Source: Hamadaea tsunoensis DSM 44101 (lineage in GTDB: Bacteria > Actinomycetota > Actinomycetes > Mycobacteriales > Micromonosporaceae). Taken from it: a stretch of 64,000 bases of DNA. The stretch's first letter is position 1, and each line of letters starts with the position of its first letter. Shown piece after piece: positions 32,069 to 41,016 of this stretch. Location of the stretch: the NCBI RefSeq assembly GCF_000428945.1, contig NZ_AUAX01000025.1:62001-126000 (forward strand), given 5' to 3'. Made by a program: the position numbers and the translations under genes. Under the pieces are notes generated by a model. The model did no database searches, was not told where the DNA came from, and was given only the letters and a program-made list of their open reading frames with translations.

Positions 32069-33173
32069 CGAAGAGCTCGGTGTTGTGCGCGCGGCGGGCC
32101 GGCCACGGGTTGTGGTACTTGTTGCTGTCCTCGGTCGGGTGGCCGTGGAACAGCCCGTAGTTCAGGTGGTCCTGCGGGAACCGCTGGTCGGTGATGTAGT
32201 CGAGGATCAGGTGCGACCAGATCTCCAGGTCCGTCTCCTCGTACGCGACGCCGGTGACGTCGCGGCCGTCGCGGGTCGCGTCGGTGGGGACGAGGACGTC
32301 GGTGTGGTAGAGCGCCGAGTAGCGGGCCGGGTCGAAGTCCTTCGGCACGTAGCCGGGCAGCTTGCCGTCGTGCTGCACCGGGCACTTGCCCTCGGCCAGC
32401 CGGTTGTGCCAGCTCTGGCTCGCCACCCCGTCGACGCCGAGCCCGCCGTTGCCGATCGACCGGTACGCGGTGTCGCGGACGAACTCGATGGCGTCCTCCA
32501 GCTTGGGCATGAGGCCGCGCAGGTGCATCGACTGGGCGTAGTGGCCGGGGGAGTTCATCGAGAACAGCAGGCCGCCGGGGACCCGCCGGTCGTGGTTGCG
32601 GGTGCGGTGGGCGCCGCCGTAGAAGATGTTGCAGCCGGCCTTGAACAGGGTGAGCTGCCCCTCGGCCGTCCGCAGCGGCACCGCTTCGGTATAGATGACG
32701 TCCTGCTGGATCGGGGCGTGCTCGGTGAGGTAGAGGTTCGACAACTCGACGCAGACGTCGATGAGTTCCTGCCCCGGCGCCGCGTACGCGAGCCGGGCAC
32801 TGTTGATCATGATGAGGAAGCCGCTGGCCTCGCCCCGTTCGGCGAGATCCTTGAACTCGCGGCGGCCGCGCTGGATCTCGGCGCTGACGTGGGTGGCGCC
32901 GAGGGCGAGGTCGGCGTCGTCCAGCCAGAGCAGGTACGCGGTCAGCCCCTTCGACGGCGCGATGCCCTTGTCGGCGTGCGAGGACAGCCGTCCGAACAGG
33001 CACGGCGTGAACCGGGCGCACCATTTCCAGAAGGCCGCGCGTTTCTCGGCCCGGTCGGCGTCCGAGAGCAGGATCAGGTTGGCTCGGTCGATGTCTGGGC
33101 CGAAGTCGGTGTCGGCGGGCAGCTGGGGCAGGTCGTCGATCAGGGAATCCAGGGACCTGGCGATGACAGACAT
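32061..33173 (-). CDS. Conserved protein of unknown function in polyamine operon
   Basis: A 370-aa soluble protein that I do not recognise with confidence. Visible: FWKWCARFTPCLFGRLSS near residues 48-65 with two cysteines, LTAYLLWLDDADLALGATHV, LFKAGCNIFYGGAHRTRNHD, several His-rich stretches (SPGHYAQSMHLRG, FHGHPTEDSNKYHNPWP) and a single FTPC-type motif reminiscent of YqcI/YcgG heme N-oxygenases (weak resemblance only). It precedes the ODC and homospermidine synthase genes in one direction, so a polyamine-modifying or -using enzyme is the best guess. A palindrome lies directly upstream of its ATG. Confidence 0.7.
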   Translation of the reverse strand: MSVIARSLDSLIDDLPQLPADTDFGPDIDRANLILLSDADRAEKRAAFWKWCARFTPCLFGRLSSHADKGIAPSKGLTAYLLWLDDADLALGATHVSAEIQRGRREFKDLAERGEASGFLIMINSARLAYAAPGQELIDVCVELSNLYLTEHAPIQQDVIYTEAVPLRTAEGQLTLFKAGCNIFYGGAHRTRNHDRRVPGGLLFSMNSPGHYAQSMHLRGLMPKLEDAIEFVRDTAYRSIGNGGLGVDGVASQSWHNRLAEGKCPVQHDGKLPGYVPKDFDPARYSALYHTDVLVPTDATRDGRDVTGVAYEETDLEIWSHLILDYITDQRFPQDHLNYGLFHGHPTEDSNKYHNPWPARRAHNTELFEY

Positions 33174-33179
33174 GCACTG

Positions 33180-33195
33180 TGTCTATCAATAGACA
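33180..33195. promoter_or_regulatory. Palindromic operator before the polyamine operon
   Basis: TGTCTAT-CA-ATAGACA, a perfect 7-2-7 palindrome ending six bases before the ATG at 33173; a second palindrome, ACATGCATGT, follows at about 33197-33206. Likely repressor site for the operon. Confidence 0.6.
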
Positions 33196-33333
33196 TACAT
33201 GCATGTGTTGGCCAAGTTGACGCAGTATCCGGCCGTCAGTCGGCACGGTCGTGTCACGATCGGGCGGGGCTGCGCCAGGGGGCCGCCCGCGACGGGGCGG
33301 TTCATCGACGGGCGGCGGGGGTAGGCTGCGGCC

Positions 33334-34203
33334 GTGGGAACCACCGTCGCGGTCCTGGGCGCGTCCGGCGTCTACGCCCGCCATCTCCTGCCCCTGCTCA
33401 CCCGGCGCGGGTTGCAGGTGAGGGCGCTCGCGCGGCGGCCCGAGACGGCCACCGTCGCCCACGCGTGCGGCGCCGAGGTCCAGTTCGCCGACCTGCTGGA
33501 GCCGGGGTCGCTCGCCGCCGCCCTGCGCGGCTGCGACGTGGTGGTCAACCTGGCCACGACCCTCCCCGGCCCGCGGGGCGGCGGCGACTTCGCGGCCAAC
33601 GACCGGCTGCGCCGCGAGGGTACGCCGATCCTCGTGACCGCCTGCCGCGAAGCGGGCGTACCCCGGTTGCTGCAGCAGAGCATCTCGATGGTCAACAGCG
33701 GCGCCGGCGCGGAGTGGGCCGACGAGGACACCTGCCTGCCGGCCGACGACTCGGTCGCCGGGCAGGCCATCGCGGCCGCCCGCGACATGGAGGAGGGCAT
33801 CCGCGGGTCCGGTGTGGACTGGCTCATCCTGCGCGGCGGCCTGTTCTACGGCCCCGGCACCGGGCTCGACGACGACTGGTTCGAGCGGGCGCGCTCCGGC
33901 CGGCTGCGGCTGCCCGGCGACGGCGAGGACTACGTCTCCCTGGTCCGCGTCGAGGACATGGCGGCGGCCACCGCGGCGGCGGTCGAGTGGTGGCCGTCGC
34001 GGCAGACCCTGATCGTCGCCGACGACGAGCCGGCCCCCTGGCGGGACGTCCTCGGGCAGGTGGCGACCATGGCCGGGGCGGCGGCCCCGGTGACGGGCGG
34101 CCGGATCGCCTTCCCCTCCTGGCGCGTACGCAACACCCGGGCCCGGGCCGCGCTCGGCTGGGAGCCGTTCTTCGCCACCTACCGGTCCGGACTGATCCGC
34201 TGA
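33334..34203 (+). CDS. NAD(P)-binding atypical SDR / epimerase-like protein
   Basis: A 289-aa Rossmann protein. N-terminal loop VAVLGASGVYARHLLPLL (residues 5-22), then ADLLEPGSLAAALRGCDVV. The canonical YxxxK triad is absent; the region near residue 145-160 reads DSVAGQAIAAARDMEEGI. It is therefore an extended or atypical SDR, such as an NADH-ubiquinone-subunit-like or isoflavone-reductase-like protein, and may be non-catalytic. GTG 33334. Divergent from the polyamine operon; function unknown. Confidence 0.8.
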   Translation: MGTTVAVLGASGVYARHLLPLLTRRGLQVRALARRPETATVAHACGAEVQFADLLEPGSLAAALRGCDVVVNLATTLPGPRGGGDFAANDRLRREGTPILVTACREAGVPRLLQQSISMVNSGAGAEWADEDTCLPADDSVAGQAIAAARDMEEGIRGSGVDWLILRGGLFYGPGTGLDDDWFERARSGRLRLPGDGEDYVSLVRVEDMAAATAAAVEWWPSRQTLIVADDEPAPWRDVLGQVATMAGAAAPVTGGRIAFPSWRVRNTRARAALGWEPFFATYRSGLIR

Positions 34204-34281
34204 ACTGCCCGTCCAGCTGCGCGAAAGCCCAGGAACCTGGATACAGTGCGGGTAAGTGCCCGGCGCATGGGAAGGACCGGC

Positions 34282-34602
34282 GTGACGCAGCTGTCGATCA
34301 CCACTGACCACCAGGCGGAGGCGACCGTCGTGGCGCTGGCCGGCGAGCTGGACCTCGGGTCGCGTACGCGGCTGCAGGCGGCGCTCGCCGAGGCGATCGA
34401 GGCCGGCCGGCCGGTCGTGGTCGACCTGTCCGGGCTGACGTTCATGGACTCCACCGGCATCGCCGTGCTCACCAACGCCCGCCGGGCCGCCGGGGAGGCC
34501 GGCGTGCCGCTGACGGTCACCGAGGCGACCGGCACCGTCGAGCGGATCCTGGAGATGACCGGGGTCCGGCAGTTCCTGTCCGGGGAATGGCCGCAGCGGT
34601 GA
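34282..34602 (+). CDS. Anti-sigma factor antagonist (STAS domain)
   Basis: A 106-aa single-domain STAS protein (SpoIIAA/RsbV type): VVALAGELDLGSRTRLQAAL, VVVDLSGLTFMDSTGIAVL, with the phosphorylatable Ser in FMDSTGI near residue 56. In partner-switching systems the dephosphorylated form sequesters an anti-sigma kinase. GTG 34282 is chosen for GGAAGGA five bases upstream; an ATG at 34267 is possible. The stop overlaps the GTG of the following phosphatase (GTGA), its likely activator. No RsbW-type kinase gene lies nearby. Confidence 0.88.
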   Translation: MTQLSITTDHQAEATVVALAGELDLGSRTRLQAALAEAIEAGRPVVVDLSGLTFMDSTGIAVLTNARRAAGEAGVPLTVTEATGTVERILEMTGVRQFLSGEWPQR

Positions 34603-35813
34603 CCGCTACGCGTACCGCGGCCGCCCAGCTGCGACGCATCCAGGCCGTGACCGACGCGGCACTGTCCAGTCTGGACCTCGACGCGATGCTCGCCGAGCTG
34701 CTGGACCGCACCCGCGAGGTGCTCGACGCCGACACCGCTGCGATCATGCTGCTCGACCCGTCCGGCACGGAACTGGTCGCCACGGCCGCCGCCGGGCTGG
34801 AGGACGAGGTGCGGCTGGGCATCCGCGTACCGGTGGGGGAGGGGTTCACCGGACGGATCGCGGCCACCGCGCGGCCGATGATCCTCGACCACGTCGACCC
34901 CGGTAACGTGTTCAGCCCGGTCCTGCTCGACCAGCACCTGATCTCGATGGCCGGCGTACCGATGCTCGACCAGGACGAGGTCATCGGCGTCCTGTACGTC
35001 GGCCGGCGGCGCCAGGGCACCTTCACCGGCGAGGACGTGGAGGTGCTCCGGCTGGTCGCCGACCGGGCGAGCCTCGCCACCCGCGCCCAGCTGCGCCGGC
35101 TCGACCGGGCCGCCACCCTCGCCCTGCAGCGCAGCCTGCTGCCCGCCCGGCCGGCCCCGCTGCCCGGGCTCGATCTGGCCGCCCGCTACCTGCCCGGCCA
35201 GCAGGTCGGCGTGGGCGGCGACTGGTACGACGCGTTCCGGCTGCCGAGCGGCCACACCGGCCTGGTCATCGGCGACGTCGCCGGCAGCGGCCTCGCGGCG
35301 GCCGTGATCATGGGCCGGATCCGCAGCGCCCTGCGCGCGTACGCGCTGGAGGACGACGACCCGGCCGAGGTGCTGGCCCGGCTGGACCGCAAGATCCAGC
35401 TGTTCGAGCCGGGTGCCCTCGCCACGGCCGCGTACGTGGTCATCCCGCCCGCCGGGGACGTGATGCACCTGTCGCTGGCCGGCCACCTCCCACCGGTGTA
35501 CGCCGGCCCCGGCGCCCCGGCCCGTCCGGTGGACACCCGCCCGGACCTGCCGTTGGGCGTCTTCCCGGACGCGCCGCGCCGGACGTACACCCTGCCGTTC
35601 CCCACGGGCGCGACGCTGCTGCTCTACACCGACGGGCTGGTCGAGCGGCGCGACCGGGTCATCGACGACGGCATCGCCGAACTGGCGCGTACGGTCGCCG
35701 GATCGAGCGCGCTGGAGATCTGCAACGCGGCCGTCGGCCTCGCCGGTGACCAGGCGGTCTCCGACGACATCGCGATCCTGGCCGTGCTGCGTACGGGCAG
35801 CCTTCTCGGGTAG
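34599..35813 (+). CDS. GAF-PP2C (SpoIIE-type) serine phosphatase
   Basis: About 404 aa. An N-terminal GAF sensor (about 25-160: LLDRTREVLDADTAAIMLLD, VGEGFTGRIAATARPMIL) is followed by a PP2C/SpoIIE phosphatase (about 190-400) with metal-site GGDWYDAFRL, VIGDVAGSGLAAA, GHLPPVYAG, LLLYTDGLVERRD and SDDIAIL. It should dephosphorylate the upstream STAS protein in response to a GAF ligand. GTG 34599 overlaps the STAS stop and has GGGGA 12 bases upstream; ATG 34587 is an alternative but too close to that Shine-Dalgarno. Confidence 0.9.
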   Translation: MTATRTAAAQLRRIQAVTDAALSSLDLDAMLAELLDRTREVLDADTAAIMLLDPSGTELVATAAAGLEDEVRLGIRVPVGEGFTGRIAATARPMILDHVDPGNVFSPVLLDQHLISMAGVPMLDQDEVIGVLYVGRRRQGTFTGEDVEVLRLVADRASLATRAQLRRLDRAATLALQRSLLPARPAPLPGLDLAARYLPGQQVGVGGDWYDAFRLPSGHTGLVIGDVAGSGLAAAVIMGRIRSALRAYALEDDDPAEVLARLDRKIQLFEPGALATAAYVVIPPAGDVMHLSLAGHLPPVYAGPGAPARPVDTRPDLPLGVFPDAPRRTYTLPFPTGATLLLYTDGLVERRDRVIDDGIAELARTVAGSSALEICNAAVGLAGDQAVSDDIAILAVLRTGSLLG

Positions 35814-35892
35814 GCCTCAGGGATGCACCGGAGAATCTTTCCGGGTTGCGGCCCTGATGTCCGGAACGTGGCGCGCTGCGAGGCTCGTAGGC

Positions 35893-37032
35893 ATGACGCT
35901 CTCCCGCCGCACCCTCTTCTCCCTCGCCGCCCTGAGCGGGGTCGCCGCCACGGCGTCCTACCCGGGCCTCGCGATCGCCGCCACGCCTGCCGAGTGGTAC
36001 GCCCCCATGCGCGACGCGATCGCCGGACTGCCCGAGTCCACCGCGACGGCCGCCCAGGTACGCCTGACCCGCGGCGCCGACCGGTGGGACGGGCGGTCGG
36101 GAGTCCGCGACGTCCACAGCGGAGCCCCGGTCCCGGAGCACGCGCGGTTCCGGATCGGCAGCATCACCAAGACGTTCACCGCCACGGTGGTGCTCCAGCT
36201 CGCCGGGGAGGGCCGCCTGCACCTCGACGCCCCGGTACGCCGTTACCTGCCGGGTTTCCTGCCCTCGGCGTACGACGCGGTGACGGTGCGCCACCTGCTC
36301 GACCACCGGACCGGGCTGCCCAGCCCGGCCTGGCCGGACGGCATCGTGTGGCAGGTGGAGCACCGGTTCGACCGGTACACGCCGGAGGAGCTGGTCCGGC
36401 TGGCCCTGCGCGGCGAACCCGAGTTCGCGCCCGGCACCCGGCAGAACTACACGAACATGGGCTACATCGTGGCCGCCGTGCTGATCCGGCGCGTCACCGG
36501 GAACACGTACGCCGAGGAGATCGAGCGGCGGATCCTGCGCCCGCTGGGACTGCGCGACAGCTCGCTGCCGGGCGACGATCCGGCGATCCACGGCCCGCAC
36601 GCGCACGGATACCAGGTGATGCCGGACGGCACGCTGTTCGACGTGAGCCGGTGGAACCAGTCCTCGACGCCCGGCTCGGGGGACATGGTCTCGTCCGTAC
36701 GCGATCTCGACACCTTCATGGCGGCGCTCTTCCGCGGCCGGCTGCTGCCCGCGGCGCAGCAGGCCGCGCTGTTCACCGTGCCGGAGGTGCCGGACCACGA
36801 GACCGGCGGGCCCGCGACCTACAGTGCCGGGCTGACCAAGCTGGTCACGTTCCCCGACGGCCGGGTCGTCTGGGGCAAGAGCGGCTCCCGCTACGGCTAC
36901 AAGGCGGCGATCGCCGGTACGCCGGACGCCGCCTCGCGCGTCGTCTACTCGGTGAACTCGACCGACGCCAAGTCCGCGACCGACGCGCCGGTGGTCGGCC
37001 GGATCACGATGGCGGCCCTGTCCCTGCTGTGA
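35893..37032 (+). CDS. Secreted serine hydrolase, beta-lactamase/DD-carboxypeptidase family
   Basis: A 379-aa exported class C-like serine hydrolase. Tat-type signal TLSRRTLFSLAALSGVAATA. Catalytic SxxK in IGSITKTFTAT (Ser near residue 90), YxN in NYTNMGYI, and a late KSGSRYGYKA in place of the KTG box. It probably acts on D-Ala peptides or as an esterase. ATG 35893 is preceded by an in-frame ATG at about 35857 that would lengthen the signal. A single gene after the PP2C unit. Confidence 0.86.
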   Translation: MTLSRRTLFSLAALSGVAATASYPGLAIAATPAEWYAPMRDAIAGLPESTATAAQVRLTRGADRWDGRSGVRDVHSGAPVPEHARFRIGSITKTFTATVVLQLAGEGRLHLDAPVRRYLPGFLPSAYDAVTVRHLLDHRTGLPSPAWPDGIVWQVEHRFDRYTPEELVRLALRGEPEFAPGTRQNYTNMGYIVAAVLIRRVTGNTYAEEIERRILRPLGLRDSSLPGDDPAIHGPHAHGYQVMPDGTLFDVSRWNQSSTPGSGDMVSSVRDLDTFMAALFRGRLLPAAQQAALFTVPEVPDHETGGPATYSAGLTKLVTFPDGRVVWGKSGSRYGYKAAIAGTPDAASRVVYSVNSTDAKSATDAPVVGRITMAALSLL

Positions 37033-37210
37033 ACCCGGCTGCCCGCGGCGAGCCGGCCCCGCGCCGACACTCCCGTGGTACCCAGGCCGGGGTAGGTCGA
37101 ACGGACCGCGCCCCGGCCGCCCTCCGGCCCGCCACCGGAAGCGATCACCCGGTGTCCGCTGAGGACCGTCGCACCTAGAGTCGGAGGTCACTGCGGCGCC
37201 GGGAGGGCGG

Positions 37211-40200
37211 ATGCGTTTTCGACGCGTACTCGGGCTGGGCTCCAGTCTGCTGCTGGGACTCTCGCTGGTCACGGCGGTTCCCGCCGGTCCGGCGACGGCC
37301 GCCGCGGGCACCGTGACGATCTCCGACCGGGCGTACCAGGCCGTCGATCCGGCACGGATCCTGGACACGCGCAGCGGACTCGGGGCGGCCGGACCGGTCG
37401 GCGCCGGGCAGAGCATCACGCTGAAGGTGACCGGCACGGGCGGCGTACCCGCGTCCGGGGTCGGCGCGGTCGTGCTCAACGTGACCGGGACGGGTGCCAC
37501 CGCGGCCACCTTCGTCAGCGAGTACCCGGCCGGCGGTCCGCTGCCGACGGCCAGCATCCTGAACCTGACCAGCGGCGAGACTTCGCCAAACCTGGTCGTC
37601 GCCAAGCCGGACGCGCAGGGCCGGATCAGCTTCTACAACTACGCGGGCGGCGTCCACCTGATCGCGGACGTGCTCGGCTGGTTCGCGGCGGCGGGGGCGT
37701 TCACCGGGCTCACGCCGGTGCGCGTACTGGACACCCGGTCCGGGCTCGGGGCGCCGGCCGGGGCGGTCGGTCCACAGAAGACGATCAGCCTGCGGCTGGG
37801 CGGCGTCGCGGACATCCCCGACACGGCGGGCGCCGTCGTGCTCAACCTCACCGGCACGGCTCCGACGGCGGCCACCTTCGTCACCGCGTACCCGAGTGAC
37901 GCCGTGCGGCCGACCGCCAGCAACCTGAACCTGACCGCGGGCCAGACGCGCCCGAACCTGGTCATCGCCAAGCTGGGCGCCGACGGCGTCGTCAAGCTCT
38001 ACAACAACTCGGGGTCGGTGCACCTGATCGCGGACGTCGTGGGCTGGATCGCCGCGGGCGGCGACTACACGGGCCTGACGCCGGCGCGGTTCCTCGACAC
38101 GCGGGAGAGCCAGGCGGTCGGGCCCGATGCCGGCGTCCGGCTGCAGCTCACGGGCGAGGGCGAGGTGCCGCCGGACGGCGTCGGCGCCGTCGTGCTCAAC
38201 CTGACGGGCACCGCGGCCTCGGCCGGGACCTTCGTCACCGTCTATCCCGACGGCGCCGCGCGTCCCACCGCGAGCAACCTCAATCTGGTACGCGGCCAGA
38301 CCGCCGCCAACCTCGTCGTCACCAAACTGAGTGCGGACGGGGCGATCCGGCTCTACAACAGTTCCGGCACGGTGCATCTGATCGTGGACGTGGTGGGCTG
38401 GATCTCGACCGGCCTGACCGGGACCGTCGAGAAGCCGGCGGGCACGACCATCGTGCCGGGTGACCAGGTAAGCCAGGTCGATGAGAGCAGCGGCGACCTG
38501 ACCGTCACCGGCGCCGCCCCGGCCACCGGCCAGTTCGTCTTCGTCGAGCCGGGCACCTCGGCGGCCGGGACGATCCTGGGCAAGGTCACCGGCACCACGC
38601 CGGGCGGCGGCGGCACCATCGTGCACACCACGCCCGCCCGCCTGGAGGAGGCGTTCCCGAGCGGCGAGATCCACGGCAGCGTCGACTCCAGCGAGCTCGC
38701 CGGCCCGTCGGCACTGCGGGCGTACGCGGGCCGGAAAGTGGCCGACCGCAACGGTTTCGTGCACACCGCGACCGGTCCCGTCCACGCGGACTGCGAGGGC
38801 AGCCCGATCACCTACGACGTCAACCTCGGCATCCACGCCCGTTTCGTGCTGGACGTACGCTGGGGGCTCGGCTCGGTCGACGAGCTGTCCCTGGTCTTCG
38901 AGCTGGACGTCGCCGGGACGATCACGTTGACCGTCGGCGGGCACGCGTCGTGCGAGATCGGCCTGCCGCCGGCGATCCCGCTGCCGCCGGTGTGGGGCTT
39001 CGTGCCGGTGCTCCAGCCGGCGTTCAAACTCGAGTTCTCCGGCGGCCTCACCCTCACGAGCGAGGTGAAGGGCCAGGTACGCGTCGGCGCCGCGTACCGG
39101 AACGGCGGCATGCAGTGGATCCACAGTGGATCGGTGTCCGGCACGGAACCGGCGCCGGCCGCGGCCGGTGAGCTGACCGCGAAGGTGACCTTCGGTCCCA
39201 AGGCGTCCGTGAAGTTCGCCGACGCGGTCGGGGTCTCGCTGTTCGGCGGCCTGTTCGCCGAGAGCACCGTCTCCACGAGCGGCGACCCGTGGTGGAAGGT
39301 CGACGGCGGCCTGGAGGTCGAGGTCGCGTTCGAGGCCGACCTCTGGTTCACCGACTTCAGCTACGAACTCGGCGCGTACGTGTTCGGCCGGTTCCAGCTC
39401 GCCCGCGCGAGCGGTCCCTGGCCGGGGCCCAGGTTCACGACGCGTACCCTGCCGCGGGGCGAGGTCGGCCTGGCCTACGACGCCGCCCTCGGCCTGGCCG
39501 GCTCGCCGCCGCTCACGGTCACCAAGACCGCCGGAACGCTGCCGGCCGGCCTGTCCCTCAGCGGCTCCCACCTCGTGGGTACGCCGACCGCACCCGCGTA
39601 CGCCCAGTTCACGCTGAAGGTGAGCGACGGCGCCGGGCGGTCGGCGCAGCAGGCGTTCGCCGTCGACGTCATCGCGCCCGGCTCGTCGAACGTGCTGCCG
39701 CTGCCGGGATCGCCGCCGGTGCACGAGTTCGCGACCACGGACCTCTACCTGCCGAGCATCTGGGGTCCCGGCCCGCGCGGCGAGGTGCTCCTGTGCGGCT
39801 TCACCGGCACCGGCTCCGGACTGGTCCGCGCCGCCTCCTACATCGCCCGGGACGGCTCCGTCTCCGGGCCGGCGCCGACGACGGTCTGCGACAACGCGAA
39901 CTTCCCGCGCGACAACCATTTCTACGAGCTGACCTCGGCCGGGGACACCGTCTGGAGCGCGGACGGCTGGACCTACGTGCTCGACACCTCGGCCACCAAG
40001 GTCGTGCGGGCGTACGGTCCGGACGGGACGGTGCGGTGGACCTACCCGGTCGCGGGCCAGACCGGCCTCATCGACGTCACGCCCGACCGGACGCAGCTGC
40101 TGCTGATCGGCGAGCACTCGGCCGTCCTCGACCCGCACACCGGTGCGGTGAAGTACGTGTTCGGCGACTCGGCCTGGGGACCGCTGGCGGCGACGGCCGA

Positions 40201-40990
40201 CTACTTCGTCTTCAAGCCCGACGGCGTCAACCGGGGCATCGGCTACCGGTACCGGGCCACCGGCGCGCACGCGACCGGCACGGACCCGCTGCCCGACGGA
40301 TTCGGCACGCGACCGGCCGACGAGACCGCCGCGCTGGCGGCCCGGCAGGTCAGCGCGGTCTGGTCGCCGTCGGGCGGGGACTGCGGCTCCGACATGGAGC
40401 GCATGGACAGGTCGGGTCCGCAGTGGACGGTCACCGTCCCGCCCGCGTACGCGAGCTGTGCGTACCAGGACTTCTACGCGACGGGAGACGGCGGCGGCTA
40501 CCTCGTGCAGGTGAGCGCCGACCGACACGGAACCACGGTGACCCGCGTGCGGCCGGGCGGCACGATCGCGTGGTCCCGTCCGGAGACACTCCCCGGCGGA
40601 TCGCTCTACGGCATCGACAGCCTCGACGGGGCCGCGGTGGCGGCGGACGCGACGGGCCGGATCGCGTACCTGAGCCAGCAGGACTACGCCTGCGTGGCCC
40701 AGGGATCCGCGGCGACCTGCCGGCGGCTGCGGCTGACCGTGCTGGGCGCCGACGGCACCGTGCTGCTGAGCCGGGTCTTCGAGCAGCCGGGGTACAGGGT
40801 GGACGCCGTGAACACCTTCCACGCGTTCGTCGGCGGCTTCGGACAGGTCTTCGTGGCCCTGAACTACACCCCCGCCGACGCGTCCGACCTCACCGGTCCG
40901 GAACGGTCCGCGCTCGTCAGCGTCGCCGTGCCGTTCGACGGGGACTGGGACTTCACCCGGCGGTACCGGACGGCGTACCAGGCACCGTGA
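37211..40990 (+). CDS. Very large secreted multidomain protein with N-terminal triple repeat
   Basis: A 1259-aa exported protein. Signal peptide to about residue 31. Three ~115-residue repeats follow (about 45-405), each with a VDPARILDTRSGLG / TPVRVLDTRSGLG / TPARFLDTRESQ opening, a GAVVLNLTGT core and a HLIADVVGW end. Next is an approximately 350-aa region resembling no family I can name (two Cys near DCEGSP and ASCEIG), an Ig-like putative domain (LPRGEVGLAYDAAL ... GTLPAGLSLSGSHLVGTPTA), and a C-terminal PQQ-like beta-propeller (about 850-1259). The DTR repeat is common in large actinobacterial surface or enzyme proteins. Probably adhesion or wall-associated; no catalytic motif seen. Confidence 0.85.
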   Translation: MRFRRVLGLGSSLLLGLSLVTAVPAGPATAAAGTVTISDRAYQAVDPARILDTRSGLGAAGPVGAGQSITLKVTGTGGVPASGVGAVVLNVTGTGATAATFVSEYPAGGPLPTASILNLTSGETSPNLVVAKPDAQGRISFYNYAGGVHLIADVLGWFAAAGAFTGLTPVRVLDTRSGLGAPAGAVGPQKTISLRLGGVADIPDTAGAVVLNLTGTAPTAATFVTAYPSDAVRPTASNLNLTAGQTRPNLVIAKLGADGVVKLYNNSGSVHLIADVVGWIAAGGDYTGLTPARFLDTRESQAVGPDAGVRLQLTGEGEVPPDGVGAVVLNLTGTAASAGTFVTVYPDGAARPTASNLNLVRGQTAANLVVTKLSADGAIRLYNSSGTVHLIVDVVGWISTGLTGTVEKPAGTTIVPGDQVSQVDESSGDLTVTGAAPATGQFVFVEPGTSAAGTILGKVTGTTPGGGGTIVHTTPARLEEAFPSGEIHGSVDSSELAGPSALRAYAGRKVADRNGFVHTATGPVHADCEGSPITYDVNLGIHARFVLDVRWGLGSVDELSLVFELDVAGTITLTVGGHASCEIGLPPAIPLPPVWGFVPVLQPAFKLEFSGGLTLTSEVKGQVRVGAAYRNGGMQWIHSGSVSGTEPAPAAAGELTAKVTFGPKASVKFADAVGVSLFGGLFAESTVSTSGDPWWKVDGGLEVEVAFEADLWFTDFSYELGAYVFGRFQLARASGPWPGPRFTTRTLPRGEVGLAYDAALGLAGSPPLTVTKTAGTLPAGLSLSGSHLVGTPTAPAYAQFTLKVSDGAGRSAQQAFAVDVIAPGSSNVLPLPGSPPVHEFATTDLYLPSIWGPGPRGEVLLCGFTGTGSGLVRAASYIARDGSVSGPAPTTVCDNANFPRDNHFYELTSAGDTVWSADGWTYVLDTSATKVVRAYGPDGTVRWTYPVAGQTGLIDVTPDRTQLLLIGEHSAVLDPHTGAVKYVFGDSAWGPLAATADYFVFKPDGVNRGIGYRYRATGAHATGTDPLPDGFGTRPADETAALAARQVSAVWSPSGGDCGSDMERMDRSGPQWTVTVPPAYASCAYQDFYATGDGGGYLVQVSADRHGTTVTRVRPGGTIAWSRPETLPGGSLYGIDSLDGAAVAADATGRIAYLSQQDYACVAQGSAATCRRLRLTVLGADGTVLLSRVFEQPGYRVDAVNTFHAFVGGFGQVFVALNYTPADASDLTGPERSALVSVAVPFDGDWDFTRRYRTAYQAP

Positions 40991-41016
40991 TCGCGCCCCG
41001 TGATCGCGCCCCGTGG

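Noticed and set aside
31984-34311. Long upstream extension of the ornithine decarboxylase frame
   Set aside because: It overlaps the 370-aa gene in another frame and lacks any domain; ATG 31983 gives the normal decarboxylase start.
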